DNA of 64,000 nt, from the NCBI RefSeq assembly GCF_003345255.1, contig NZ_CP029331.1, forward strand, positions 1,922,001 to 1,986,000. The letters run 5' to 3'. The notes beneath the pieces were generated by a model. That model saw only the letters and a list, made by a program, of their open reading frames with translations. It was not told the DNA's origin and made no database searches. The position numbers and the translations under genes are program-made. Below, piece after piece: positions 28,505 through 36,534 of this stretch. Numbering within the stretch: the first letter of the stretch is position 1; every line of letters starts with the position of its first letter. This DNA is from Pseudothauera hydrothermalis (GTDB lineage Bacteria; Pseudomonadota; Gammaproteobacteria; Burkholderiales; Rhodocyclaceae).

Positions 28505-29145
28505 ACTGGCTGGATCGCCTACGCAGCCCGCGCAGCGAAGCATCCACATCTGCGCCTGCCATCCGCGATACGCTGCTGCGCTGGCAGGCCCTACCGCCGC
28601 CCGATCTGGATCGGCCGCACTTCGACGCCCGCTATGTGGTCATCAACACCGCAGCCACCGGCTTGGATCTCGAGCGCGACCGCGTGCTGGCAATCGGCGC
28701 GATCATCATCGACGCAGGGATGATCGACCCCCGCCAGTCGATATACGTGCCTGTGGATGAAAATCCAGCCGACACCCTCGTCGAAGTTTTGCACTTCTGT
28801 GGCAAGCTGCCGCGGGTGGTATTCAATGCCGGCTTCAACCGTATGGCGCTAGAGCGCTTGTGGGCGCAGTGGCTGAAAATCGAGCCCGAAGCCTTGTGGC
28901 TGGATCTCTTTTGGCTGCTGCCGGCGGTATTCCGCCCTGAGTTGGACGGTCCCACCCGGCTGGCGCAATGGATGACGATCTTCGGGATCGACACCTTCCA
29001 GCGTCACCACGCCCTGGGTGACGCCTGGGCCATAGCCCAGCTATTCATTGCCTTGCAGGGACATGCCACCCGCCTGGGTGCTGCCACCGCACGCGCGCTG
29101 GCAGAACTGGAACGCACACGTCGGCAGTTCACCACGCCGGCTTAG
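28501..29145 (+). CDS. DnaQ-like exonuclease-fold protein, active site degenerate
   Basis: The 214-aa product has the fold and length of the DEDDh exonuclease that goes with the upstream nucleotidyltransferase gene; ATGA overlap shows coupling. The first motif reads VVINTAATGLD, so the usual Asp and Glu are Asn49 and Ala51. The second reads FNAGFNRMAL, with Asn113 in place of Asp. Only the third, HHALGDA with His169 and Asp174, is kept. Three of five metal/catalytic residues are lost, which makes exonuclease activity unlikely. A binding or regulatory role is inference. Confidence 0.82.
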   Translation: MNWLDRLRSPRSEASTSAPAIRDTLLRWQALPPPDLDRPHFDARYVVINTAATGLDLERDRVLAIGAIIIDAGMIDPRQSIYVPVDENPADTLVEVLHFCGKLPRVVFNAGFNRMALERLWAQWLKIEPEALWLDLFWLLPAVFRPELDGPTRLAQWMTIFGIDTFQRHHALGDAWAIAQLFIALQGHATRLGAATARALAELERTRRQFTTPA

Positions 29146-29178
29146 GTCGTCGGCTCACACATCCGCGCACGCTGCCGA

Positions 29179-29207
29179 TTTACAGCCGCAGCGTCGATGC
29201 GTATAGT
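29179..29207 (+). promoter_or_regulatory. sigma70 promoter of the NlpC/P60 gene
   Basis: TTTACA, a 17-base spacer, then TATAGT. Transcription would start near 29214, almost at the ATG at 29215, which implies a leaderless mRNA. An alternative ATG at 29197 lies inside the spacer and would not be transcribed from here. Confidence 0.6.
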
Positions 29208-29214
29208 CCGCCCG

Positions 29215-29751
29215 ATGCGTTTACGTCCCATCCTCTCCGTCCTCGTTTTCGTCGCTGCCGGCCTCGCCGCGATCGGAGCGCGCGCCGACGATGCGCTATC
29301 CTCGTCCAACGCCGCCGAGCTTGCCCCCGGCTACACCGAAGCGGCGCAGGAGCTGGTCAACCAGGCAATGAGCTACCTGGGCATCCGCTACCGCTTTGGC
29401 GGCAAATCGCCGGAAACCGGCCTGGACTGCAGCGGCTTGGTGCAGACCGTGTTCCGCAATGCACTGGGACTAGACCTGCCACGCACCGCACGCGAAATGG
29501 CCGGCCTGGGCAGCCGGGTGACCCGCGGCGAACTACAACCGGGCGACTTGGTGTTTTTCAACACCATGCGCCGCACTTTCTCGCACGTCGGCATCTACCT
29601 GGGCAACGGCCGCTTCTTGCATGCCCCGGCGCGCGGCGGATCGGTACGGGTGGACGACATCGGCGCTGCCTACTGGGCCAAACGCTTTAACGGCGCGCGT
29701 CGCCTGGTCAATGAAGACCACCTGCCTTCGACCCTGCCCGATATGCGTTGA
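29215..29751 (+). CDS. NlpC/P60 family peptidoglycan endopeptidase
   Basis: This secreted cysteine peptidase cuts peptidoglycan stem peptides. From the ATG at 29215 the product is 178 aa. It has a signal peptide (MRLRPILSVLVFVAAG, cleavage likely after GARA), then the catalytic domain with Cys72 in GLDCSGLVQ, His124 in TFSHVGIYLG and His136 in FLHAPARG. All catalytic residues are present. The start at 29215 rather than 29197 is chosen because of the promoter position. Confidence 0.9.
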   Translation: MRLRPILSVLVFVAAGLAAIGARADDALSSSNAAELAPGYTEAAQELVNQAMSYLGIRYRFGGKSPETGLDCSGLVQTVFRNALGLDLPRTAREMAGLGSRVTRGELQPGDLVFFNTMRRTFSHVGIYLGNGRFLHAPARGGSVRVDDIGAAYWAKRFNGARRLVNEDHLPSTLPDMR

Positions 29752-29761
29752 CCGGCGGCCA

Positions 29762-29778
29762 GCGGGCTGTGTGCCCGC
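29762..29778. other. hairpin between convergent genes
   Basis: GCGGGC and GCCCGC form a 6-bp stem with a TGTGT loop in the 47-base gap between the NlpC gene and the convergent DUF2325 gene. It has no T run, so its terminator role is weakly supported. Confidence 0.35.
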
Positions 29779-29798
29779 CCGTTGCCAACCCTAGCCGC

Positions 29799-30140
29799 TC
29801 AACGCTTCTTGCGCTTGCAACCGTCCCCCGCAGCGCAGCGCCCGCACTCGTCTTCGCTCAAACGCCGCCCCAGTGCCTGCTGCAAAGCGCACACCGAACG
29901 TCGACAACAGACAAACATCACCCCCTCACGGCTGGCTGCTTCGCGAAAGCGCTGCATCACGTTGTGACCCAGAAAATCGGTAAATAAGATCACCACTTGA
30001 ATGCCCGCCGGCAAGGGCGCACTACGACGCTGGTGTGTGGTGTCGCGCCCGCTCACATGCGCAGCAATACGGATACCGAATTGCTGCAGCACATCGGGAA
30101 TGTTGCCAAGGCGGTCAGCGCCAACGATCAGTGCATTCAT
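29799..30140 (-). CDS. DUF2325 domain protein
   Basis: The 113-aa product begins MNALIVGADRLGNIPDVLQQFG and has a Rossmann-like half with VVILFTDFLGHNVM and SVCALQQAL, typical of DUF2325. The C-terminus carries two cysteines (ECGRCAAGDGC) and a basic tail. Function is not known; relatives are often near iron-responsive genes. GGAGAGCGAG precedes the ATG. The Fur-box-like palindrome at 30155-30169 lies just upstream of its start. Confidence 0.8.
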   Translation of the reverse strand: MNALIVGADRLGNIPDVLQQFGIRIAAHVSGRDTTHQRRSAPLPAGIQVVILFTDFLGHNVMQRFREAASREGVMFVCCRRSVCALQQALGRRLSEDECGRCAAGDGCKRKKR

Positions 30141-30154
30141 CTCGCTCTCCTTGT

Positions 30155-30169
30155 TGCGAATGATTCGCA
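30155..30169. promoter_or_regulatory. Fur-box-like 7-1-7 palindrome
   Basis: TGCGAATGATTCGCA is a perfect 7-1-7 inverted repeat that resembles the Fur consensus core AATGATT. It is between the divergent DUF2325 and iron-binding-protein genes. A partial second copy (TGCGAATTGATCTCG) is at 30203-30217, inside the promoter spacer of the iron-binding protein gene. Confidence 0.6.
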
Positions 30170-30195
30170 GTAACGATAAACATAATGCGACCCAT

Positions 30196-30224
30196 TTGCA
30201 ACTGCGAATTGATCTCGTTACTAT
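30196..30224 (+). promoter_or_regulatory. sigma70 promoter of the iron-binding protein gene
   Basis: TTGCAA, 17 bases, then TACTAT. The spacer contains a Fur-like half-site and the leader is about 34 bases. Confidence 0.6.
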
Positions 30225-30263
30225 TGCTCTGTCCATTCACGCAACCAGGAAGGTCGTTCCACC

Positions 30264-31283
30264 ATGATCAAAAAGGCAGTGTTTGTCTCCCTTCTCGCCG
30301 CGCTGGGTTTGAACGCCGGCGGCGCACTCGCCCAGCCGGAGTTGAACATTTACTCCGCCCGTCACTACCAGACCGACGAAGCGCTCTACGGCAATTTCAC
30401 CAAGCAGACCGGCATCAAGATCAACCGTATCGAAGCCAAGGAAGATGAGCTGATCGAGCGGCTGCGCAATGAGGGCGCCAACAGTCCGGCCGACATCCTG
30501 ATTACGGTAGATGCCTCGCGCCTGGCCAAAGCCGATGAAATGGGCTTGTTCGCCCCGGTCAAGTCCGCGGTGCTCGAAGCGCGCATTCCCGCCCATCTGC
30601 GCACCGATACCTGGATCGCCTTCTCCACCCGTGCGCGGGTGATCGTGTTCAACAAGGACCTGGTCAAGGCCGAGCAAGTGCAAAACTACGAAGACCTGGC
30701 CAACCCGGCACTCAAAGGCAAGGTCTGCACCCGCTCGGGCAGCCACCCTTATAACCTCTCGCTGGGCGCTGCGCTGATCCAGCACCTTGGCGCTGAAAAA
30801 ACTGAAGAATGGGCGCGCAATCTGGTGGCCAACTTTGCACGCCCGCCCCGCGGCGGCGACACCGACCAGATCCGTGCAGTGGCCGCGGGCGAATGCGGCG
30901 TGGCCATTGCCAATAGCTATTACTACGCCCGCCTGATGAACTCCACCCGCCCCGAAGACCAGAAAGTGGTCGAAGCTGCGACCCTGGTGTGGCCAAACCA
31001 GAAAACCACCGGCACCCACATCAATGTCTCCGGTGCAGGCATTCTGAAGCATGCGCCGAACAAAGAAGCTGCGCTCAAATTCCTAGAGTACTTGGCCTCC
31101 GATGACGCTCAGCGTTATTTTGCCGACGGCAACAATGAATGGCCGGCGGTCGCCTCGGTCAAGGTCAACAACCCGGCGCTCGACAAACTGGGCGAATTCA
31201 AGGTCGACACCCTGCCGATGAGCAAACTGGCCGGCTCGGTTGCCGAGGCTCAGCGTATTTTTGACCGCGCCGGCTATCGCTAA
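30264..31283 (+). CDS. periplasmic Fe(3+)-binding protein (FutA/FbpA type)
   Basis: The 339-aa product is an ABC-type iron-binding protein. A signal peptide (cut likely after GGALA) is followed by LNIYSARHY, and later by NSYYYARL, the tyrosine-rich iron site of FutA-like proteins. No permease or ATPase gene is next to it, so the transporter must be elsewhere. The Fur-like sites upstream point to iron repression. A terminator follows within 30 bases, so it is monocistronic. Confidence 0.92.
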   Translation: MIKKAVFVSLLAALGLNAGGALAQPELNIYSARHYQTDEALYGNFTKQTGIKINRIEAKEDELIERLRNEGANSPADILITVDASRLAKADEMGLFAPVKSAVLEARIPAHLRTDTWIAFSTRARVIVFNKDLVKAEQVQNYEDLANPALKGKVCTRSGSHPYNLSLGAALIQHLGAEKTEEWARNLVANFARPPRGGDTDQIRAVAAGECGVAIANSYYYARLMNSTRPEDQKVVEAATLVWPNQKTTGTHINVSGAGILKHAPNKEAALKFLEYLASDDAQRYFADGNNEWPAVASVKVNNPALDKLGEFKVDTLPMSKLAGSVAEAQRIFDRAGYR

Positions 31284-31308
31284 AACCGTCGCCCGCAAAA
31301 CTGCCAAC

Positions 31309-31337
31309 AAGGCCGCCTACGGGCGGCTTTGTTTTTT
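31309..31337 (+). terminator. Rho-independent terminator of the iron-binding protein gene
   Basis: GCCGCC pairs with GGCGGC, flanked by A-T and G-T pairs, and is followed by GTTTTTT. Confidence 0.85.
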
Positions 31338-31392
31338 CACTATCCTTGCGCTGGCAATGCGGGCCGCCCCCAATTTGCGCGACTCCGCTCCG

Positions 31393-31421
31393 CTGTCAGC
31401 ATCCGGACAGCCCTGTATGAT
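31393..31421 (+). promoter_or_regulatory. sigma70 promoter of ilvA
   Basis: CTGTCA, 17 bases, TATGAT, ending 13 bases before the ATG at 31435. It overlaps the alternative ATG at 31417, which favours the later start. Confidence 0.55.
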
Positions 31422-31434
31422 CGAGGACGACTGC

Positions 31435-32676
31435 ATGCTTCAGATTCCGCTCGACCTGCCCGCCTTGCATCAGGCGCGCTCGCGCATCGCCGACGCGGTG
31501 ATCCACACTGCGCAATGGCAGAACGACCCCTTATCGGAAGAGCTTGGCGTGGCATTGCAGCTCAAACTGGAGAATCTGCAGCGCACCGGCTCGTTCAAAC
31601 TACGTGGTGCCACCCACAAAATCGACCGTCTGCTGAGCCAACATCGCCCCTCAGGGGTCATTGCCGCCTCGGCCGGCAACCACGCTCAAGGCGTGGCGCG
31701 CGCCGCGGCACTGGCCGGTCTGCGCGCAGTCGTGGTGATGCCGGTCAACGCACCGATCACCAAGGTGCAAGCCTGCCGCAAGCTGGGCGCCGACGTGCGC
31801 CTTGTGGGTGAGAACCTTGAGCAAGCTGCCGACCAGGCTCGGCGTATTGCTGCCGATGAAGGACTCACCTTTCTTCATCCGTATGACGATTGGGACGTAA
31901 TCGCCGGCCAAGCCAGTTGCGGCTTGGAGATGTTCGAGGACGCGCCGGAGATGACACTGGCCATCGTGCCCTTGGGCGGCGGCGGGTTGATTTCGGGCAT
32001 CGCGCTGGCGCTCAAGCTACAGAACCCGGCGATCCGCATCGTCGGCGTGCAGACTGAAGCGGTCCCGCCCTACCGTCGTTTCCTGGTCGACGGTTCGCTC
32101 GAAGAAGTGCCGCCCGGCGCGCACACCATCGCCGACGGCATCAAGGTCAAGCGACCCGGCGAACTTACCCGACGAGTGATCGCGCGGTATGTGGATGAAA
32201 TCGTCACTGTGGACGACAACGCCATTGCGGAAGCGATCGTCACCCTGCTCGAACGCACCCGCACCATTGGCGAAGGTGCGGGCGTGGTTGGCCTGGCCGC
32301 GCTGATGCAGAAGAAAATCTCGCTACGGGACAAAGACCTCGCTGTGTGCGTGATCTCCGGCGGCAATGTGGACATGACCCTGGTGGGCCGCTCGATCGAT
32401 TACGGCCTAGCCTCCAGCGGCCGGCTGATGAGCGTAGCGGTCACCATCAGCGACGCCCCCGGCCAATTGCTGCGGCTGATCCGCAACGTTGCCGAACTAG
32501 GGATGAACATTCGCCATGTCGAGCATCGCCGCGGCGAACTGCATGTCCCGGTGGGCATGACCGAAGTGATCCTGCAAATGGAAACCCGGGATTTCGCGCA
32601 CCAGCGCGAACTGCTCACCCATCTTGCCGGCGAAGGGCTCACCGTGCGCAACCTGCTCGGCATCGAACGCGGCTGA
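31435..32676 (+). CDS. ilvA: threonine ammonia-lyase, short form with ACT domain
   Basis: The enzyme deaminates threonine to 2-oxobutanoate, the first step to isoleucine. The 413-aa product has the PLP lysine Lys55 in TGSFKLRGA, the Gly-rich loop PLGGGGLISG and a C-terminal ACT-like part (from about 335) with SVAVTISDAPGQLLRLIRN. It is shorter than E. coli IlvA (514 aa) and longer than TdcB (329 aa), the class common in this group. Confidence 0.94.
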   Translation: MLQIPLDLPALHQARSRIADAVIHTAQWQNDPLSEELGVALQLKLENLQRTGSFKLRGATHKIDRLLSQHRPSGVIAASAGNHAQGVARAAALAGLRAVVVMPVNAPITKVQACRKLGADVRLVGENLEQAADQARRIAADEGLTFLHPYDDWDVIAGQASCGLEMFEDAPEMTLAIVPLGGGGLISGIALALKLQNPAIRIVGVQTEAVPPYRRFLVDGSLEEVPPGAHTIADGIKVKRPGELTRRVIARYVDEIVTVDDNAIAEAIVTLLERTRTIGEGAGVVGLAALMQKKISLRDKDLAVCVISGGNVDMTLVGRSIDYGLASSGRLMSVAVTISDAPGQLLRLIRNVAELGMNIRHVEHRRGELHVPVGMTEVILQMETRDFAHQRELLTHLAGEGLTVRNLLGIERG

Positions 32677-32721
32677 CAGCATAGCGGCCTGCCCGCTGCG
32701 ATGGATACGATACGTAGACGA

Positions 32722-32747
32722 AAAAACCGCCGGTAACGGCGGTTTTT
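32722..32747. terminator. bidirectional terminator between ilvA and tRNA-Pro
   Basis: A perfect 11-bp stem of AAAAACCGCCG and its complement with a GTAA loop, ending in T runs on both strands. It serves ilvA on the right-going strand and tRNA-Pro on the left-going strand. Confidence 0.9.
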
Positions 32748-32757
32748 CATGATTCTG

Positions 32758-32834
32758 TGGTCGGGGAAAGAGGATTCGAACCTCCGGCCCCTGCGTCCCG
32801 AACGCAGTGCTCTACCAGGCTGAGCTATTCCCCG
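32758..32834 (-). tRNA. tRNA-Pro (anticodon CGG)
   Basis: Reverse-strand cloverleaf of 77 bases: acceptor CGGGGAA paired with TTCCCCG, encoded CCA, anticodon stem CTGCG/CGCAG with loop TTCGGGA, giving CGG, which reads CCG. The T arm has GGTTCGAATCC. Confidence 0.95.
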
Positions 32835-32864
32835 AAAGCACACTACACAAGGCCGACTGATTGA

Positions 32865-33848
32865 TCAGTGATCTCGCGTAACTGCAAAGTCCGATAATTG
32901 TAGCAGTGCATCCTTGAAAATGGAAGAGGGCAATGCGTCCAGTGCATCGACGGCCCGCTGCGCTTCGGCGCGTGCATGGCGGCGGCTTGCTTCCAGCGCG
33001 CCGGTGGCCTGGATGGCGGCCAGCACCGCTTCGAAATCATCCCGCCCGCCGGTCTCGATCGCTTTGCGCACCAAGGCAGCCTGTTCCGCACTACCCTGCT
33101 GCATGACGTGAATCAATGGCAACGTTGGCTTACCTTCGGCCAGATCGTCGCCAAGATGCTTGCCGGTGGCGGCTTCGTCGGACGAGTAGTCGAGCACGTC
33201 GTCGATGATCTGGAAGGCTGTACCCAGATGCATCCCAAAGGCCGCCAAACGCTCTTCCAGGTCAGGCGCAGCGCCGCCAAGGATACCGCCCAGGCGGGTG
33301 GCCGCCTCGAACAGCTTGGCGGTCTTGTAACGGATCACGCGCAGGTAGCCCTCGATGCCGACATCCGCGTCATGGCAGTTGAGCAGCTGCAAGACCTCGC
33401 CTTCGGCGATGATGTTGGTGGCATCGGCCAACACCTGCATCACACGCATGCTGCCCACGCCCACCATCATCTGAAAGGCGCGCGAGTACAGAAAATCGCC
33501 CACCAATACCGAGGCGGCATTGCCGAACATGGCATTGGCGGTCTTGTTGCCGCGGCGAAGTTCGGACTCATCGACCACGTCATCGTGCAGCAGCGTGGCA
33601 GTGTGGATGAATTCCACCACCGCAGCCAATTCATGATGATGCGTGCCGCGATACCCCATGGCGCCAGCGGTCAAAAGCAGCAGCGCCGGACGCAAACGTT
33701 TGCCACCGCTATGGATGATGTATTCCGCCACCTGGCGGACCAGCACCACGTCGGAATGCAGACGCTGGCGGATGACCGCATCGACCGCCTGCATGTCGGC
33801 GGCGATCGGCGCGAAAAGCTGCTGGATGGACAAGGCAGAGGCGCTCAC
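32865..33848 (-). CDS. ispB: octaprenyl/polyprenyl diphosphate synthase
   Basis: IspB builds the polyprenyl side chain of ubiquinone. The 327-aa product has the first Asp-rich motif DDVVD at 89-93, the second DDVLD at 216-220, and GGKRLRP for pyrophosphate binding. The start codon is GTG at 33848; the protein is of normal length and colinear with E. coli IspB. tRNA-Pro follows it. In many proteobacteria ispB is divergent from rplU; here rplU is 20 kb away. Confidence 0.96.
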   Translation of the reverse strand: MSASALSIQQLFAPIAADMQAVDAVIRQRLHSDVVLVRQVAEYIIHSGGKRLRPALLLLTAGAMGYRGTHHHELAAVVEFIHTATLLHDDVVDESELRRGNKTANAMFGNAASVLVGDFLYSRAFQMMVGVGSMRVMQVLADATNIIAEGEVLQLLNCHDADVGIEGYLRVIRYKTAKLFEAATRLGGILGGAAPDLEERLAAFGMHLGTAFQIIDDVLDYSSDEAATGKHLGDDLAEGKPTLPLIHVMQQGSAEQAALVRKAIETGGRDDFEAVLAAIQATGALEASRRHARAEAQRAVDALDALPSSIFKDALLQLSDFAVTRDH

Positions 33849-33861
33849 GCGAAAAAGCGCG

Positions 33862-33891
33862 ATGGTAGGAGGCGCGCTGGCGCGGCGTCAA
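33862..33891 (-). promoter_or_regulatory. sigma70 promoter of ispB
   Basis: On the reverse strand: TTGACG, 18 bases, TACCAT. Transcription would begin close to the GTG start, giving a very short leader. Confidence 0.5.
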
Positions 33892-33946
33892 CACAAAGAG
33901 GCGCGCACAGTAACCTCTGAGCGCGAATCGATCCGCCGACAAACGC

Positions 33947-34684
33947 TCAGGCGCCGATCAGGTCGGGACGATCGGTGATCACGCAATCGACGCCCCATCT
34001 GAACAGCGCCACAGCGCGTGCTGGATCATTGACCGTGTAGCACGCCAACCACAGGCCGGCAGCACGCACCGCCGCCACCGTGTCGGCATCCAGCGCAGCA
34101 TGATCCATGTGCAACGCGACCACCCCGAGCGCGCGGCAACGAATCTGCCAATCTGCGGGGAGATGTTCGACCAGTAGCGCGCGAGGCAACTGCGGTGCCT
34201 CGCGCGCGGCAGCCTGCAAGGCGGTCTCGGAGAAGGACGACAACAGCGCCGGCGGGGTGAAATGGTGCGCCTCGGCCAGCACCGCGCGGGCCACGCTGCA
34301 ACCGGTGTCCGCCTCGAAACCGGCCGCCGGCTTGATTTCCAGATTCACCGCCAAGCCAAGTTCGATGCAGCGCGTCATGACCTGCTGAAGACAAGGCAGC
34401 GGCTCGCCGGCGAAACGCTCGCCAAACCAGCCTCCCGCATCCAAGCTGCGCAGCGCCGCCCAAGGCGTATCGGCCACCCGTCCGCGCCCGTTGGTGGTGC
34501 GCGTCAGCGTTTCATCATGAATCAAGACCGGCACACCGTCGGCGGCAAGCATGACATCGAACTCAACCCCGCGACAGCCGCAGCGCGCCGCGACCGCCAA
34601 CCCCGCCAAGGTATTTTCCGGAGCCAACGTACCGCCGCAGCGGTGCGCCAGCACGCGCGGCCACGGCCACGAGGTTGCGCTCAT
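33947..34684 (-). CDS. ugpQ: glycerophosphodiester phosphodiesterase
   Basis: UgpQ splits glycerophosphodiesters into glycerol-3-phosphate and alcohol. The 245-aa product shows the family residues: VLAHRCGG, APENTLAG, GVEFDVML, HDETLTRTTNGRG and LEIKP. It is cytosolic (no signal peptide). The start at 34684 follows the upstream gene's stop closely; a longer form from 34717 would overlap it. It lies downstream of a UgpB-like gene. Confidence 0.93.
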   Translation of the reverse strand: MSATSWPWPRVLAHRCGGTLAPENTLAGLAVAARCGCRGVEFDVMLAADGVPVLIHDETLTRTTNGRGRVADTPWAALRSLDAGGWFGERFAGEPLPCLQQVMTRCIELGLAVNLEIKPAAGFEADTGCSVARAVLAEAHHFTPPALLSSFSETALQAAAREAPQLPRALLVEHLPADWQIRCRALGVVALHMDHAALDADTVAAVRAAGLWLACYTVNDPARAVALFRWGVDCVITDRPDLIGA

Positions 34685-34697
34685 CACTGCTTCGCTC

Positions 34698-35999
34698 TCA
34701 ACGAACCGGCAATGCACTCAGACGCGCGACCGCGGTATCCAGCGCCTCTTTGGCGGGTTTGACATCGGCCCACACATAGTCGAGCTCTTCGTCGAGGATG
34801 CGGCGCACGCCTTCGCGGCCAACCAGCACAGAGGCTGAGGATTCCTGTGTTGCGGGTTTGTTGTTGATTTGGCTGAGCGCAACCTTCAGATTGTCGGTAT
34901 CGATACCGGCAAGCTCACTCGTGCTGGCCGGCATGCCCGCCGCGTTGAGCGGCAAAAACCCGGCATCGCGCTGCCAGGCAAGCTGGTTTTCAGGCTTCAG
35001 CCAAAAGTCGATGAAGCGGGCAATTGCCCGATATTCGGCAGGTTTTTTGCCCGCAGCCACCCACAATGAAGCGCCGTCGGCCAAGGTATTCTGGGGCGCG
35101 CCGGGAAAGTCGTCGTAAAACGGCAGACGCAACACGCCCACGTCCAGCCCGGTCTGCCGCCGAAACGCAGCCCAACTGGCCGACGGGGCAGCGATCACCG
35201 CGCATTCGCCGGAAGCGAAACGCCGTTCGGCCTCCCAACCACGCCCAAACAGGTGCAAATAGCGCGCGCGATACCAACTGGCCATCATGGCCACATGTTT
35301 GATCTGCACCATCCCATTGAACGCCGGAGCATCGGTGCGACCATGACGCGCGATGATCGGCACGTTGTGCCAGGCGCTGAGGTTTTCCACCATGACACGG
35401 GCGGGTTCGGACACGGTATAAGGGCACGCATGGCCGCTGTCGAACAACTGACCGAGCGCATTTTGCAGATCTTGCCAGGTGTTGAGCGGCGCAGCAGGAT
35501 CCAGGCCAGCGCGACGGAACGCTTCACGATTGACGAAAAGCACCGGCGTGGTCAGCCCAACCGGTAATGCCAGCAGCCGCCCCTGACCGTCGAGCGGCTT
35601 ACGGGTCATTGCCAACGGCGGACGAACGCTTTTGAGCGGCACCCCGGCCGAGCGCATCAGCTCGTGGAGCGGACGGTAACGGGGTTTGCCGGTCAGAAAG
35701 CGATCCTCGTCCTCGCCTTCGAGCACCAACAAGTGCGGCACAGCCCCCTGCTGCCAATCGCGCCGGGTCAATACAATCTGGTAATCCTTACTGCTGGCGT
35801 TGAAGCGATCGACCAGAGCCTGTAAGGCTTCGGTTCGCGCCAGATCGAAGCGGTGAGCCAGCTCGATTTCCTGCACCGCGGGAGCTGAACCGACGCGCGC
35901 GGCCAGCGGCTGGGCAAACGCATCGTAGGCGGGTAAATGCATCCACAACAGGACACAAACCTGTGCGACACGAACCAAAGGGCCGGAAAAGAACCTCAT
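34698..35999 (-). CDS. UgpB-like ABC extracellular solute-binding protein
   Basis: A family 1 solute-binding protein of the periplasm, most like glycerol-3-phosphate binder UgpB. A signal peptide (cut likely after AFAQ) is followed by LAHRFDLARTEALQALVDRFN, and TLADGASLWVAA and FIDFWLKPENQLAWQRDAGFLPL are typical. The ATG at 35999 is chosen for AGGTGA eight bases before it; ATGs at 36005 and 36017 also exist. Only ugpQ accompanies it; permease and ATPase genes are absent. The ligand is inferred from the neighbour. Confidence 0.85.
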   Translation of the reverse strand: MRFFSGPLVRVAQVCVLLWMHLPAYDAFAQPLAARVGSAPAVQEIELAHRFDLARTEALQALVDRFNASSKDYQIVLTRRDWQQGAVPHLLVLEGEDEDRFLTGKPRYRPLHELMRSAGVPLKSVRPPLAMTRKPLDGQGRLLALPVGLTTPVLFVNREAFRRAGLDPAAPLNTWQDLQNALGQLFDSGHACPYTVSEPARVMVENLSAWHNVPIIARHGRTDAPAFNGMVQIKHVAMMASWYRARYLHLFGRGWEAERRFASGECAVIAAPSASWAAFRRQTGLDVGVLRLPFYDDFPGAPQNTLADGASLWVAAGKKPAEYRAIARFIDFWLKPENQLAWQRDAGFLPLNAAGMPASTSELAGIDTDNLKVALSQINNKPATQESSASVLVGREGVRRILDEELDYVWADVKPAKEALDTAVARLSALPVR

Positions 36000-36087
36000 A
36001 ACCATGGTCACCTGCAAAGTGATTCAAGATTTAGTCTGCGCTGACGATATTTTTCGGTGTAGGCCTTAAAACAGGCTGTAAAAATTT

Positions 36088-36474
36088 ATGTTGACCGTCG
36101 CCCGCCGCCTTTTCCCCTTGCTGTTTTTGCCCATGCTGCTCGGCTGTGAGCGTCTGGCCGACCTGCTCGAACTGCCCGACCCGCAAAAAGAGGCCATGAT
36201 TGCCGAAGCCGAAGGGCGCGCCATCGGCGGTGCCTGCCGACAGACCGGCCGCTCGCTGGAAGACTGCTACGCGCTCAACCCCAAAGCGCCCAAGGCCGCT
36301 GTGTTTGCCGGCTGGCGGGAAATGAACGACTACATGATGGAGCACAATCTGCCGGAGGTGCCATCGCAGATCGTTCGCTTGCCCACGCCGTCCGCACAGG
36401 GCGCCGAAGGTTCCAGCGCCCCTACTTTGGTTCCCGGCGCACCATTCACACCTATCAAGCCTTCCACGCATTGA
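36088..36474 (+). CDS. small lipoprotein of unknown function
   Basis: The 128-aa product has a lipoprotein signal: MLTVARRLFPLLFLPMLLGC, lipidated at Cys20 after Leu-Leu-Gly. Two further cysteines (GACRQT, EDCYAL) and a Pro/Ser-rich tail follow. I recognise no family. It is divergent from the UgpB-like gene. Confidence 0.75.
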   Translation: MLTVARRLFPLLFLPMLLGCERLADLLELPDPQKEAMIAEAEGRAIGGACRQTGRSLEDCYALNPKAPKAAVFAGWREMNDYMMEHNLPEVPSQIVRLPTPSAQGAEGSSAPTLVPGAPFTPIKPSTH

Positions 36475-36534
36475 CTGCGCACGCAGGCACAGGCCGCAGG
36501 AAAGACATGCGCGTACATCGCAGCCGTCTTTTCC

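Noticed and set aside
32758-32834. tRNA-Pro as an integration site of a mobile island
   Set aside because: No integrase, no repeat of the tRNA 3' end and no change of gene type around it.
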